From: Thiogranum longum
GTDB lineage: Bacteria > Pseudomonadota > Gammaproteobacteria > DSM-19610
Reading direction: 5' to 3'
Assembly (NCBI RefSeq): GCF_004339085.1
Contig: NZ_SMFX01000001.1
Coordinates: 1,744,242 to 1,808,241 of the forward strand
Length of the DNA stretch: 64,000 nt
This document shows, piece after piece, positions 9,558 to 18,400 of the stretch. Numbering within the stretch: the stretch's first letter is position 1; each line of letters begins with the position of its first letter. A program made the position numbers and the translations under genes. The notes below the pieces were generated by a model. The model saw nothing but the letters and a program-made list of their open reading frames with translations, had not been told where the DNA came from and did no database searches.

Positions 9558-9679
9558 GCAATACGGCTGTCAGAACACGAAACCGGCCCGATGCCGGCAT
9601 CTGAAGCGGTAGTATACCTGTACGGGCCTGATTCATGCAGTCCAGCTGTACCAGGCGGCCCAAACCGGTTTCAGGGGTT

Positions 9680-10849
9680 CTACTCGCCGGTAGCTTCGCG
9701 GTATTTTACTTCCAGGGCATTGTATTGCTTCTCCAGCTCCTCGATGGTGGCATCCTTGAACTCGACCAGTGCCTCCAGCTCCTGGACCTTGATTTCCATC
9801 TCCTGGATTTGCTCGAGGGTTGATGCCGGGGCACCTTCCTCGTTCTGTTGTGCTTCCTGCTCATCAAGCTGGAGGACGATCATCTCCAGCTCACTGCGCA
9901 GCATGGCATTTTCATCTTCCAGTACACTTACGCAGCCGGACAACTCCTGGTTAGCCCGTTGAATCCGGTTCAGCGTCTCTTCCAGCTCGCCGGCCTTGCT
10001 CGCCTCCGGCATAAGTTCCACGATCAGTTTTCTGAGGCTTTCGATTGTTTCCTGCTGCCCGCCAACCATATTCTTCAGCCCGGTCAACCGGGCCGGGTCG
10101 GCCGGGTCGATAGTCTTTACCGCGTCACCACCTTCACGCTGGGCATCCTTGAGACGTTTGTTCTCTTTCTCCAGCACCAGCAGGCACCTTTCAAGTTCCG
10201 TGCTCTGTTTCTCGAAGTCTTCCAGCTGCTTCAGTGCATCCTCCATACCTTCGACTTCGGCATGACCTTCCAGCTGGGCACGCAACGCAGACATAGCATC
10301 CTGCTGGTTATTGATAACGTCTTTCAGGTGATTGATTTCTTCTTCGGAGGTATCAATGAGCTTGCGACCAGGGTCTTCATCAGCTGAATCGTCCGGCGCC
10401 TCTTCAAACTCGACAGTTGCAGAAGGTTCTGCTTCCGCTTCGACAGTCTCCGCATCCGGGCGCATAATTTCCACCAGCTCACAAATACCGGCGGCAATTC
10501 GATCCTGGAATGCCACCGGGTTAGCCACCAGCGCATTCGCTTCAAGTTCAATCTCAAGAAAACGTTTGCGAAACCTCAGCAGTTCGGCCGCCTTCTTTTC
10601 AGACTCGTCTTCCGAAGCTGCGGCCTTCTCTGTCAGTGCTTCATTACGAATGACCTCATCTCGCAGATACTGGTCAAAACTAACCGGATCAGGGATATCT
10701 TCCTGCTGTCTTAACAGCTTTTCCAGTATATGTATCCTGCGTGACAACCGGTTACTGCGCAGCAGAAAAATCACACTGGCCGCCAGCGCCAGCATGGCCA
10801 GTTCCAATACGCCAAGGAAAGCAAATAGCCCTATCTGCACTCCCTCCAT
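9680..10849 (-). CDS. Membrane-anchored coiled-coil protein
   Basis: A 389-residue acidic protein with one N-terminal membrane segment (residues about 8-30) followed almost entirely by predicted coiled coil rich in E, Q, K and L (for example EEINHLKDVINNQQDAMSAL). No enzymatic motif. Its ATG is 2 bases after the stop of the VWA gene, so the two form a transcription unit and probably work together at the inner membrane. Coiled-coil anchors of this type can be scaffolds; the function is unknown. Confidence 0.7.
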   Translation of the reverse strand: MEGVQIGLFAFLGVLELAMLALAASVIFLLRSNRLSRRIHILEKLLRQQEDIPDPVSFDQYLRDEVIRNEALTEKAAASEDESEKKAAELLRFRKRFLEIELEANALVANPVAFQDRIAAGICELVEIMRPDAETVEAEAEPSATVEFEEAPDDSADEDPGRKLIDTSEEEINHLKDVINNQQDAMSALRAQLEGHAEVEGMEDALKQLEDFEKQSTELERCLLVLEKENKRLKDAQREGGDAVKTIDPADPARLTGLKNMVGGQQETIESLRKLIVELMPEASKAGELEETLNRIQRANQELSGCVSVLEDENAMLRSELEMIVLQLDEQEAQQNEEGAPASTLEQIQEMEIKVQELEALVEFKDATIEELEKQYNALEVKYREATGE

Positions 10850-10851
10850 GG

Positions 10852-12504
10852 TTATTTGTTATCCTCTTCCTCGTCTGCCTCACCGTCTTCCGGCTCATCC
10901 CCGGCGCCTTTCTTGCGACGTTTCAGGAACCACCAGACAGCAAACCCGATGCCACCCAGCAATACATTGATACCGGCAAAGATACCGATCGCTGCGCCAA
11001 GGCCCATCTTTTTCTCTTCAGGTTGGCTGGCTTCGGCCTGTTCTTCGTCAGCAGGCTTTTCTTCCCCCGTCACCTCTTCGCTGTCTGCCGCTTCAGGTAC
11101 TTCGACTGTTTCATTCTTGTCTACAACAGGCTCGGTCTCCGGTTCGGGCCTGGCAGCAGGCACTGGCTCAGGTGTTTCGATCACAACTGGCGGCATAAAA
11201 CCGGGAGGCAGCGCCTGCACCTCGAAGTGCACCGTTTTTTGCCGGCTGAAAGTTTCACCTTCTGCAATAAGATTGATCTGGTAAGAGCCGGGGTTCTCGT
11301 ACGCAAGTACTGTCGAGTACTTTCCATCCGCAGCTTTTCTGTCACCTTCCCGACCATGGTCCATTAATTCAAAGCGCGCCGTTTCACCGCTCGGCACCTG
11401 GATTTCCATATAAAAGTTTGTATTGGTCAGTACCGCTTCCTTGTCCAGCAGTTTGCCATCCTGCTCCAGCCAGCTTTCCAGCACCATGTCTTCATTAACC
11501 TTGAGACTCGGCGTCTGCGGGCTATGGTTGAGGCTCATGTTTGTCACAATATAGGCGCGGTTCTTGCCCCCGGTATAAAGCAGTTTCCAGGTGCCTGGCT
11601 GCGGATCCTTCAACGTGATCATGTCGAAGTGTTGTGACATGAACCATTTCATTTTGTCACTGGCATCATCTGAACCCAGTTTGGTGCCATCCGGTGTCTG
11701 CAGTGAGATGCGGATATCTTCGCGTTCCTTGGAAGCGACAATAGTCACTTCCTCGATGGAAGCATCTACCCTGAACTCCCCTCCTTCGATGGGAAGCATG
11801 TCGGGATCTTTTGCGCTTTCGAAAATAGCACTGAATACTTCATGCAAATCCTGGTCATTACGTGCAAGCTTGAACAGACCGCCGGTTTCGGTTGCGACCT
11901 CCCGCAACAGATCTACGTCGGATGCTTCGGTAAATGCGATGGTGTACACCTTGACGCCACGTTCCTTTGCCCTGGTGACCAGGTCTTTCTGTAACTTCTG
12001 TGTCAGTGCCCAGTCTTCATCGGTATCACCAACGTCCATCTTGCCGTCTGACATCAACACCAGCATCGGCTCCTGGCCCTGGCGGGCTTCCTTCTGCAGC
12101 ATTGCCAGGCCTTTTTCCAGTGCAGCATGCAGGTTGGTGTAGACACCCTTCGAGGACACCCGGTCTGCCGATGAAAGAATGCGTGCATCGGTTTTGGGGC
12201 CGGGCGCGGTCAGGTGAAGCACCGGGTAACCGTTATCGCTGAAGCTGATCAGGCCGATACGATCTTCCTCGCCCAGCAGTGACATGAACATTTTCGCGGC
12301 GGGCACGCGCAGCTTGTCAGGATCGTTCTTGGCCATACTGCCGGAACTGTCAATCAGCAATACCGCATCGACACCACCTGTCTTGTCAGCCGCCAATGCT
12401 GGCCAACTGGTCGCCAGGCAGCACAGCAATAACCATCGAAGCAGCGTAGAAGTCAGCGTGTGATTCAAGCCTGGGCCAATGCTGGCCGGATAAGTCCTGT
12501 TCAT
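10852..12504 (-). CDS. VWA-domain protein, membrane anchored
   Basis: A 550-residue exported protein: signal peptide up to about residue 39 (WPALAADK), then a von Willebrand factor A domain with the metal site DSSGS (residues 52-56) and conserved TNLHAALEKGL and SDGKMDVGD parts, a beta-rich middle, a Pro/Glu-rich linker, and a C-terminal membrane helix (about residues 499-525) with a KRRKKG stop signal and an acidic tail. The VWA domain would face the periplasm and bind a partner through metal. It heads a two-gene unit with the coiled-coil protein. Confidence 0.82.
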   Translation of the reverse strand: MNRTYPASIGPGLNHTLTSTLLRWLLLCCLATSWPALAADKTGGVDAVLLIDSSGSMAKNDPDKLRVPAAKMFMSLLGEEDRIGLISFSDNGYPVLHLTAPGPKTDARILSSADRVSSKGVYTNLHAALEKGLAMLQKEARQGQEPMLVLMSDGKMDVGDTDEDWALTQKLQKDLVTRAKERGVKVYTIAFTEASDVDLLREVATETGGLFKLARNDQDLHEVFSAIFESAKDPDMLPIEGGEFRVDASIEEVTIVASKEREDIRISLQTPDGTKLGSDDASDKMKWFMSQHFDMITLKDPQPGTWKLLYTGGKNRAYIVTNMSLNHSPQTPSLKVNEDMVLESWLEQDGKLLDKEAVLTNTNFYMEIQVPSGETARFELMDHGREGDRKAADGKYSTVLAYENPGSYQINLIAEGETFSRQKTVHFEVQALPPGFMPPVVIETPEPVPAARPEPETEPVVDKNETVEVPEAADSEEVTGEEKPADEEQAEASQPEEKKMGLGAAIGIFAGINVLLGGIGFAVWWFLKRRKKGAGDEPEDGEADEEEDNK

Positions 12505-12665
12505 GCCTGTACGTCCTTATATCCTGTTGATAAGACTTGCTAATTCCCTGGAAGCACGGGATTGGCCCGTAGCTCAGCCCCTGTAACGGCAAGAGACAGA
12601 ATTAATTGAGATTCAATCGCTTAATAGATGATTCCAGAACTGACGAGGAACTGTCCGGTGACTGA

Positions 12666-13319
12666 CTAGCGGCGCTGAAGGTGGAAAACGTTCTCCGTCA
12701 TATGTGATATCCCACGCTCGCGGAAACGAGCTTCCCGTGCCAGCACATCGTCTTCGTGCAGATGCTCAATAGACCAGTCCGCCCCAAACAGGTCGGCCAC
12801 CTCACCGGTACTGACGGCAAATGGCGGCCCGCCCATCTGTTCCTGCGGGTAGTCCAGCGTGATGAGCAGCATGTCCACCTCCGTCGGCAAAATGCTCTCC
12901 AGGTGACTGACATAGCGGGGCCGCATGTCGGGTGGCAGGGCTATCAGTGAGGCACGATCGTAAACGGCCCTGATGTCGGCAAGCTGGTCGGGCTGTAAAT
13001 CGAACAAGTCACCACATAGAATACGGATGCGCTCGCTTTCACAGAGGCTGAACCTGCCAGCCTGTGATGGCCTGTGTTGCAGGTCGTTCTCTTCGAAAAA
13101 AGCTTCCACAGCGATTGGGCTGAGTTCAACACCTGTCACCGGGTGACGCTCTGCCAGCCACAGCATGTCAAGGCTCTTGCCGCACAGGGGTACAAAGACC
13201 GGGTCGCCAGCTTCAACCGGCAGGTGTGACCAGAAAGCCTCCAGCTGGGGATTGACACCGGGCAGGTGAAAACCGGTCAGATTGTCCCGCCAGCGCTGGT
13301 GCCAGAACTCCGGCTCCAT
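12666..13319 (-). CDS. tpm: Thiopurine S-methyltransferase family protein
   Basis: A 217-residue SAM-dependent methyltransferase beginning MEPEFWHQRWRDNLTGFH, typical of bacterial TPMT, with FVPLCGKSLDMLWLAERHPV for SAM binding and VYDRASLIALPPDMR further on. In bacteria these enzymes methylate thiols and also selenium and tellurium compounds. The ATG overlaps the cysG stop by one base (TGATG), so the two genes are coupled; the shared theme may be sulfur or metalloid chemistry. Confidence 0.93.
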   Translation of the reverse strand: MEPEFWHQRWRDNLTGFHLPGVNPQLEAFWSHLPVEAGDPVFVPLCGKSLDMLWLAERHPVTGVELSPIAVEAFFEENDLQHRPSQAGRFSLCESERIRILCGDLFDLQPDQLADIRAVYDRASLIALPPDMRPRYVSHLESILPTEVDMLLITLDYPQEQMGGPPFAVSTGEVADLFGADWSIEHLHEDDVLAREARFRERGISHMTENVFHLQRR

Positions 13320-14749
13320 CAGACGTGCGGTGTTCCGCCGAAAGGTCTTGGGTCAGCACCCGGCAAGGGGTTGAACCAGTGCAGGGTCTTGTGCAGCTCA
13401 ACGACGGTACCGACGATGATAATCGTCGGTGGCTTGAGTGCTTCTTCTTTCACGGTATGTTCCAGGTTTTCCAGGTCAGTGATAATCACGCGCTGGTTCT
13501 GGGTGGTTCCCTGCTGCACCAGCCCTACCGGTGTCGAGGCCGGCAGACCGTGTTTGACAAGTTGCTCAGACATGACGCCAACACCATGCAGCCCCATGTA
13601 GAACACAATCGTCTGGTTGGGATGTGCCAGCGCTTTCCAGTTCAGGTCTACTGAACCATCCTGCAAATGACCGGTAACAAAGACCACAGACTGGGCGTAG
13701 TCACGGTGAGTGAGCGGAATTCCCGAATAGGTCGCACAACCGGAAGCCGCCGTAATACCCGGCACCACCTGGAAGCTGATACCGTTTTCCATCAGGGTGG
13801 AGATTTCCTCACCACCGCGACCAAAGATAAACGGGTCACCGCCTTTCAGACGCACGACACGCTTGCCCTCTTTCGCCAGCCGTACCAGCAACTGGTTGAT
13901 GTTTTCCTGGGAGAGGGTGTGATTGTCGCGTTCCTTGCCAACGTAGATACGCTCGGCATCCCGGCGCACCATGTCGAGAATCTGTGTCGAAACCAGGCGG
14001 TCGTAGACCACGACATCGGCCAGTTGCATCAGCCGCAGGGCGCGGAAAGTCAACAGATCAGGATCTCCGGGGCCGGCGCCGATCAGGTATACCTCACCCA
14101 CCGCCTGCGCCTTGTTATCTGCATTATTGAGTGCGTTTTCCAGGTACTCGCGTGCACGTTCGTCCTGTCCGGTGAACATCAGTTCGGCAATTTCACCATC
14201 CAGCAGTTCTTCCCAGAAGCGGCGGCGCTGCTCGACATCCGAAAAGCGTTGCTTGACCTTGTCCCGGTAGCTGTCCATCAGTTTGGCCAGGCGCCCGTAA
14301 GCCGCCGGCACATAACTTTCCAGGCGTGCCCGTAACAGGCGTGCCAGTACCGGGGCACTGCCGCCAGTGGAAATAGCAATCTGTACCGGTGAACGATCGA
14401 TCATCGATGGCATGATGAAACTGCAAAGCTCCGGCTGGTCGACCACATTGACCGGCAGGTGTCTTTCATGCGCCAGCGCTGAAACACGCCGGTTCACCTC
14501 CTGCTGGTTGGTGGCCGCTATAACCAGTGCCTTGTTGTCGATATCACTGTCTTCGAACTTGCGCGTGCTGTGGGTGATTTCACCATCTGCCGCAAGCTTC
14601 CTGAGCTCGTCACACAAGGTCGGCGAAACGACCTCTACCTTTGCACCGGCGCGCACCAGCAAGGCCACTTTACGTGCAGCTACCTTGCCTCCGCCCACCA
14701 CGAGACAATCGCGGTCACTGAGCGCCATGAATATCGGGAAAAAGTCCAA
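13319..14749 (-). CDS. cysG: Siroheme synthase CysG
   Basis: A 476-residue trifunctional enzyme. The N-terminal part (VVGGGKVAARKVALLVRAGA) is the NAD-dependent precorrin-2 dehydrogenase and ferrochelatase; the C-terminal part from about residue 217 (VYLIGAGPGDPDLLTFRALR, and LKGGDPFIFGRGGEE) is uroporphyrinogen III methyltransferase. It turns uroporphyrinogen III into siroheme, the prosthetic group of DsrAB encoded 20 kb away and of assimilatory sulfite and nitrite reductases. Its stop overlaps the tpm start. Confidence 0.96.
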   Translation of the reverse strand: MDFFPIFMALSDRDCLVVGGGKVAARKVALLVRAGAKVEVVSPTLCDELRKLAADGEITHSTRKFEDSDIDNKALVIAATNQQEVNRRVSALAHERHLPVNVVDQPELCSFIMPSMIDRSPVQIAISTGGSAPVLARLLRARLESYVPAAYGRLAKLMDSYRDKVKQRFSDVEQRRRFWEELLDGEIAELMFTGQDERAREYLENALNNADNKAQAVGEVYLIGAGPGDPDLLTFRALRLMQLADVVVYDRLVSTQILDMVRRDAERIYVGKERDNHTLSQENINQLLVRLAKEGKRVVRLKGGDPFIFGRGGEEISTLMENGISFQVVPGITAASGCATYSGIPLTHRDYAQSVVFVTGHLQDGSVDLNWKALAHPNQTIVFYMGLHGVGVMSEQLVKHGLPASTPVGLVQQGTTQNQRVIITDLENLEHTVKEEALKPPTIIIVGTVVELHKTLHWFNPLPGADPRPFGGTPHV

Positions 14750-14761
14750 TGCAGTCTGTCC

Positions 14762-15037
14762 TCAGGCCCGGTTAGTGCCCAGTACGGGTTCAAGCAGCGG
14801 ATCAAGTTCGCCATCACGCTCCAGCGCAGCAAGATCGTCATAACCGCCTACGTGATAATCACCGATAAATATCTGTGGAACAGTATTGCGGCCGGTCAAC
14901 CGCTCCATTTCTTCCCACAGGGACTGATCACCACCCACCGGGATTTTACGTATCTCCACGCCCTTGCTGCCCAGCAGCCGTTCAGCGCTGGTGCAATAGG
15001 GGCAAAAACGGGTGCAATACATTATAACTTCTGACAT
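14762..15037 (-). CDS. grxC: Glutaredoxin 3-type protein
   Basis: A 91-residue glutaredoxin with the dithiol active site CPYC (residues 11-14), the TVPQIFIGD motif and the GGYDDL glutathione-binding part. The start MSEVIMYC was chosen because it gives the family length; the frame upstream extends 30 residues into the spacer and the dsrS end. It reduces disulfides with glutathione in the cytoplasm. It follows the dsrS-like gene by 25 bases and precedes cysG by 12, so it may belong to one sulfur-related unit. Confidence 0.93.
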   Translation of the reverse strand: MSEVIMYCTRFCPYCTSAERLLGSKGVEIRKIPVGGDQSLWEEMERLTGRNTVPQIFIGDYHVGGYDDLAALERDGELDPLLEPVLGTNRA

Positions 15038-15062
15038 GAACAACCTGCCTGTTCGTAGATGA

Positions 15063-16202
15063 CTATGAATTAACCTTACCACGCAGCTGCGAAAACTGCT
15101 GCTGTATCGGCCCTGTGACAGGGACAATTTTCTTGCGCATCACCGAGCCGATGGAATCGGTATGTGAAAAAATCGGGTTTACCAGGGGTTCGCCCACCCA
15201 CCCCAGCGCCATCATGGCGCGCACATCAGCACTGTGTCCTGGCAGCTCCTGCAAAACGTCATACACGGCCCTGGTGGTTGGGCAGACTGGCGGCACATCG
15301 AGCAGGGCTTCAGCATCACTGACTATGGTTTCCATATCGGCCGCTGAATCTGTGTGCGGGCACACTGATGAAAAATACCGCTGTATCGACTTCAGGAACT
15401 CGACAACCACGTCCTGGTTGGTTGGCTTGGCCATTGCCGCCTCTGCTGTAGCCAGGAACGTCTGTCCCTGCGCACTCAGACAACGGCATAGCTGTTCGGC
15501 TACTGCGTTACCGCTTTCCACCAGTGATGAAAGCGTATCGCTTACCTGTTGCCAGTCGCTACGCGGCATGGACGGTTCCGGCAAATTATCCGGACATGCA
15601 TCCATAAAACCAATGTAGTAGGAATTCTTGCGCTTGGCGGAACGCCAGAGCTTTTCCCGCAACTCATCGGAAATCAACCCCGGTTGCAACACAAGGCGAA
15701 TCGTTTCGATCATAGCCTTGTGCTCGGTTTCAAACGGCAGGTAATCGACCAGGAACTCCGCCAGCTCCTGTCCCAGCATTCCATTGACTACGCATTCATG
15801 TTCCAGCATACGCCGTGCATTGTCCGCCACCGGCATGGCCCACCAGGCACGCCGGGCTATTTCATCAGTAAGGCCATTGGCATGCACAACAGCCACCACC
15901 GCCTCGGGCTCACCGAGTAGTAACAGCTGTTCCAGACTGTCGTCGCGCGCCTGACCCATGCGTGTCCAGCGGCGTAAAAACACCGGGTAACCCCCGGGTG
16001 AACCCAGCACCTGGCTGGACAACAGCTCACGCACCTTTTTCAGGTACTGGTCATCCCTGCCCTGCGGATTCAGTCGCACACTGGCCTCTCCTTCGGGAGA
16101 CAGGGCATATACCACCATCCGCGACTCATCAATGCGCACCGCTTCCAGTTCATTGGCCAGCAGCACATTGAGTCGCAGTGCATCTTCAGCCGACAGTTCC
16201 AT
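15063..16202 (-). CDS. dsrS: DsrS-like sulfur oxidation protein
   Basis: A 379-residue cytoplasmic protein beginning MELSAEDALRLNVLLANELE with VYALSPEGEASVRLNPQGRD and LGSPGGYPVFLRRWTRMGQA. From memory this matches proteins named DsrS, encoded at the end of the dsr cluster in Allochromatium vinosum and apparently restricted to sulfur oxidisers; the biochemical role is unknown. Here it is not in the dsr operon but about 18 kb away, between a Sel1-repeat gene (TAATG overlap at its start) and grxC. The identification rests on recognition of sequence, not on a motif of known function. Confidence 0.72.
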   Translation of the reverse strand: MELSAEDALRLNVLLANELEAVRIDESRMVVYALSPEGEASVRLNPQGRDDQYLKKVRELLSSQVLGSPGGYPVFLRRWTRMGQARDDSLEQLLLLGEPEAVVAVVHANGLTDEIARRAWWAMPVADNARRMLEHECVVNGMLGQELAEFLVDYLPFETEHKAMIETIRLVLQPGLISDELREKLWRSAKRKNSYYIGFMDACPDNLPEPSMPRSDWQQVSDTLSSLVESGNAVAEQLCRCLSAQGQTFLATAEAAMAKPTNQDVVVEFLKSIQRYFSSVCPHTDSAADMETIVSDAEALLDVPPVCPTTRAVYDVLQELPGHSADVRAMMALGWVGEPLVNPIFSHTDSIGSVMRKKIVPVTGPIQQQFSQLRGKVNS

Positions 16203-16648
16203 TAACGCTCGAAACCAGCCGCCCGATAGAGTTCATTGGCCTTGTCGATATCCTGCTCGACGCCATTACCTTCCTCGTACATCATCGCCAGTGTGGTCAA
16301 TGAACCCACCAGCCCCTGCTCCGCTGCTTTCTCGAACCACTCTATTGCCTTGGCCGGGTCCTTCACGACACACTCGCCTTCCAGGTACATGAAGCCCAGT
16401 CCATGCTGCGCTACCGGGTAACCGCTTTCGGCGGCTGCCTTCATCCAGCGTAACGCCAGACCATCGTGCTGGGCGACGCCAAGACCGTTCTGGTACATGA
16501 TCGCCAGACGGTGCTGGGCCTCGGGGTTCCCATCATTCGCAAAGGGGGACAGCAGCTGGGCGGCACGGGAGAAATGCTTGGCCTCAAATGCGGCCATACC
16601 ACTGGCGAAGTCCACTTCGTCTTCGTTACTGTTGACTGCATCGTTCAT
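16202..16648 (-). CDS. Sel1-repeat (SLR) protein
   Basis: A 148-residue protein without signal peptide made of about three Sel1-like repeats (for example AQHRLAIMYQNGLGVAQHDG, AQHGLGFMYLEGECVVKDPA and SLTTLAMMYEEGNGVEQDID), each a pair of helices of about 36 residues. Such proteins act as adaptors. Its stop codon overlaps the start of the dsrS-like gene, so the two are made together and may interact. Confidence 0.85.
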   Translation of the reverse strand: MNDAVNSNEDEVDFASGMAAFEAKHFSRAAQLLSPFANDGNPEAQHRLAIMYQNGLGVAQHDGLALRWMKAAAESGYPVAQHGLGFMYLEGECVVKDPAKAIEWFEKAAEQGLVGSLTTLAMMYEEGNGVEQDIDKANELYRAAGFER

Positions 16649-16730
16649 TGTCTGAACCTCCGAAAAAAGAGCGCATTATATAGATCACTCCTTTCCTTAC
16701 CAAACTACTCGGGATTTATTTCCGCTGCAC

Positions 16731-16764
16731 GGATTATTACCATATATTTATTATGGTATTATCC
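16731..16764. promoter_or_regulatory. Imperfect inverted repeat in a divergent promoter region
   Basis: Between the Sel1 gene (minus) and the small gene at 16891 (plus) lies an inverted repeat: a perfect TACCATA/TATGGTA core with 7-base loop, extending with one-base slips to GGAT at the left end and ATCC at the right. It could be an operator for either side or a hairpin. The rest of the 240-base gap is A/T-rich and shows a TATACT box near 16800 without a good -35. Confidence 0.4.
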
Positions 16765-16890
16765 CGCTGGGGATATATAGCAGATTCCTGATATAGCTGT
16801 ATACTTGCGCGCCATCCGATGGACACCGGTTCGAAATCCCCGGTCTCCAGGTATAAAGATTTCAAAACCTTGTCGAAGGAGATCGCAACA

Positions 16891-17088
16891 ATGGATCAGA
16901 ACTACTACGATTTTACTGTCAAGATGGAAAAAGAGAACGTGAACGCTGATTACATCGAAGGCTGGCAGAGTGGTTATGTACTCAACCCGCCCCGTGAGGA
17001 ACAGCGTCTGACAGAAGCCTATGAAGCCGGTTACGAAGACGGCAAGGCGCGCAATATGGACAACTACTCGAACTGGGTCGGCAAATAA
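16891..17088 (+). CDS. Small acidic protein of unknown function
   Basis: A 65-residue protein starting MDQNYYDFTVKMEKENVNAD, with EGWQSGY and TEAYEAGYEDGKA; no membrane segment. The start is fixed by AAGGAG 8 bases before this ATG; the frame continues upstream without a ribosome site. The two short WxxGY/AYxxGYxxG pieces recall the pattern of ribosome modulation factor, but the protein is acidic rather than basic, so I do not assign it. A strong terminator follows, so it is a single-gene unit, as expected for an abundant small protein. Confidence 0.65.
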   Translation: MDQNYYDFTVKMEKENVNADYIEGWQSGYVLNPPREEQRLTEAYEAGYEDGKARNMDNYSNWVGK

Positions 17089-17115
17089 TCGCCGCACCTT
17101 GTCTCGCGTTAAAGA

Positions 17116-17138
17116 ACGGGCCTCTGGCCCGTTTTTTT
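17116..17138 (+). terminator. Intrinsic terminator
   Basis: Stem ACGGGCC/GGCCCGT with a 3-base loop followed directly by seven T, 28 bases after the stop of the small gene at 16891-17088. Confidence 0.92.
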
Positions 17139-17279
17139 ATACCCGCATAAAGCATACCAGGGAGCCGGTCCGGAGCCACCACCCGTATTATTCTGGCCGC
17201 CTGATAAAAAATAACTAAAGCTACACCCGGTATGTGGCCGCAACAGTGTTTTTATATGAAAAGCCAAGGGGAATTAACC

Positions 17280-18389
17280 ATGAAGATACGGTTTCTGAAA
17301 ACCGTGGCAGCCTCGTTGCTGCTGCTTCACGCCGGTACCCTGCCCGCAGTGGAAAATATCCAGTTCAACGGCTTCTTTACCGTTGGCGCCGCGGTCAGCA
17401 ACGATGATATCGACACCCAGAACGGGAATATCAGCGATGATATCGGTTTTGACGAAGATACACGCATTGGCGTACAGATCTCCGCTGACATCAACAAACG
17501 CATGTCAGTGACCGCTCAACTGCTCGGTGCATCCGACCAGGAACAGTCTTTCGATGCCACATTTGACTGGGGCTATGTCAGTTACGCACTGGGGGAAAAC
17601 ACCGATATCCGTGGCGGTAAAATAAAATTCCCGACCTTCCTGATTTCGGAATATATCGAAGTCGGCTATGCCTATCCCTGGATTCGACCACCGGCCGAGG
17701 TTTACAACAGCAACCCGATCACCGCTATCACGGGTGCCGACCTGCTGCTGCGTGTCCGTGTCGGCAGCAGCGACCTGCTGGTGCAACCCTACTTCGGTAC
17801 CGCCAGCGACGAAGAAGCGCTGGTACCCCAGGAGGCATTGCCCGCCCTGAGCCTGCCTGCCGGCACCGTCACCTACGCCAATTTCGACGCCAAAAACATG
17901 GCCGGTATCAATATCGCCCTCACTGGCCCGGCCGGAACACTGCGTGGCGGATACCTGCAGACCGCCGTCAGTGCCAGCGATTTTGGTATCAACACCAAGG
18001 AAGATGTTATTTTCTGGAGCGTTGGCGGAAACCTCGACTGGCACAACATTATTGCCTACAGCGAATATTTCGAGCGCGAGATCGATGGCGCGGCCAATGC
18101 TTTTTTCCCCAGCCAGAAGGGTTGGTACGCTACCCTGGGCTACCGGATAGACCGTTTCCTTCCGCATATCACGTACGCGAAGCTGGAAGACAATAACAGC
18201 AGCGGTGACCCGGGCATTGCGCTGGAACAGGCATCTGTTACAGCCGGACTGCGTTATGAACTGGGTACCGGCGCCGCACTCAAACTTGAAGTACAACGCA
18301 TCGAACCGGAGAACGGAACGCGCGGATTACTCATCAGCCCGGTCGATGACATCACTATCTACAGCCTCGCTGTCGACGCAATCTTCTAA
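17280..18389 (+). CDS. Outer-membrane porin-like protein
   Basis: A 369-residue exported protein: signal peptide up to about residue 22 (LLLLHAGTLPAVENI), then alternating polar/hydrophobic strands (QFNGFFTVGAAVSND, TLGYRIDRFLPHITYAKLED) and a C-terminal strand ending SLAVDAIF with the terminal phenylalanine typical of outer-membrane barrels. The start at 17280 was chosen for AAGGGGA before it and for the signal peptide. It is followed 11 bases later by a PstS-like binding protein gene, suggesting a small uptake or sensing unit, possibly for an oxyanion. The substrate is not evident. Confidence 0.75.
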   Translation: MKIRFLKTVAASLLLLHAGTLPAVENIQFNGFFTVGAAVSNDDIDTQNGNISDDIGFDEDTRIGVQISADINKRMSVTAQLLGASDQEQSFDATFDWGYVSYALGENTDIRGGKIKFPTFLISEYIEVGYAYPWIRPPAEVYNSNPITAITGADLLLRVRVGSSDLLVQPYFGTASDEEALVPQEALPALSLPAGTVTYANFDAKNMAGINIALTGPAGTLRGGYLQTAVSASDFGINTKEDVIFWSVGGNLDWHNIIAYSEYFEREIDGAANAFFPSQKGWYATLGYRIDRFLPHITYAKLEDNNSSGDPGIALEQASVTAGLRYELGTGAALKLEVQRIEPENGTRGLLISPVDDITIYSLAVDAIF

Positions 18390-18400
18390 GGGGCTAATTC

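Noticed and set aside
12560..12640. Piece resembling the 5' end of a tRNA (GCCCGTAGCTCAGC)
   Set aside because: No anticodon arm or T-arm follows at the right distance; chance similarity or an old fragment at most.
16820..16853. Piece resembling the 3' end of a tRNA or tmRNA (GGTTCGAAATCC, then CTCCA), a possible attachment site
   Set aside because: The T-stem does not pair properly and no 5' half or integrase is near.
17505..18296. Minus-strand open frame of 263 residues opposite the porin-like gene
   Set aside because: Shadow frame; the plus-strand frame has signal peptide, ribosome site and terminator.
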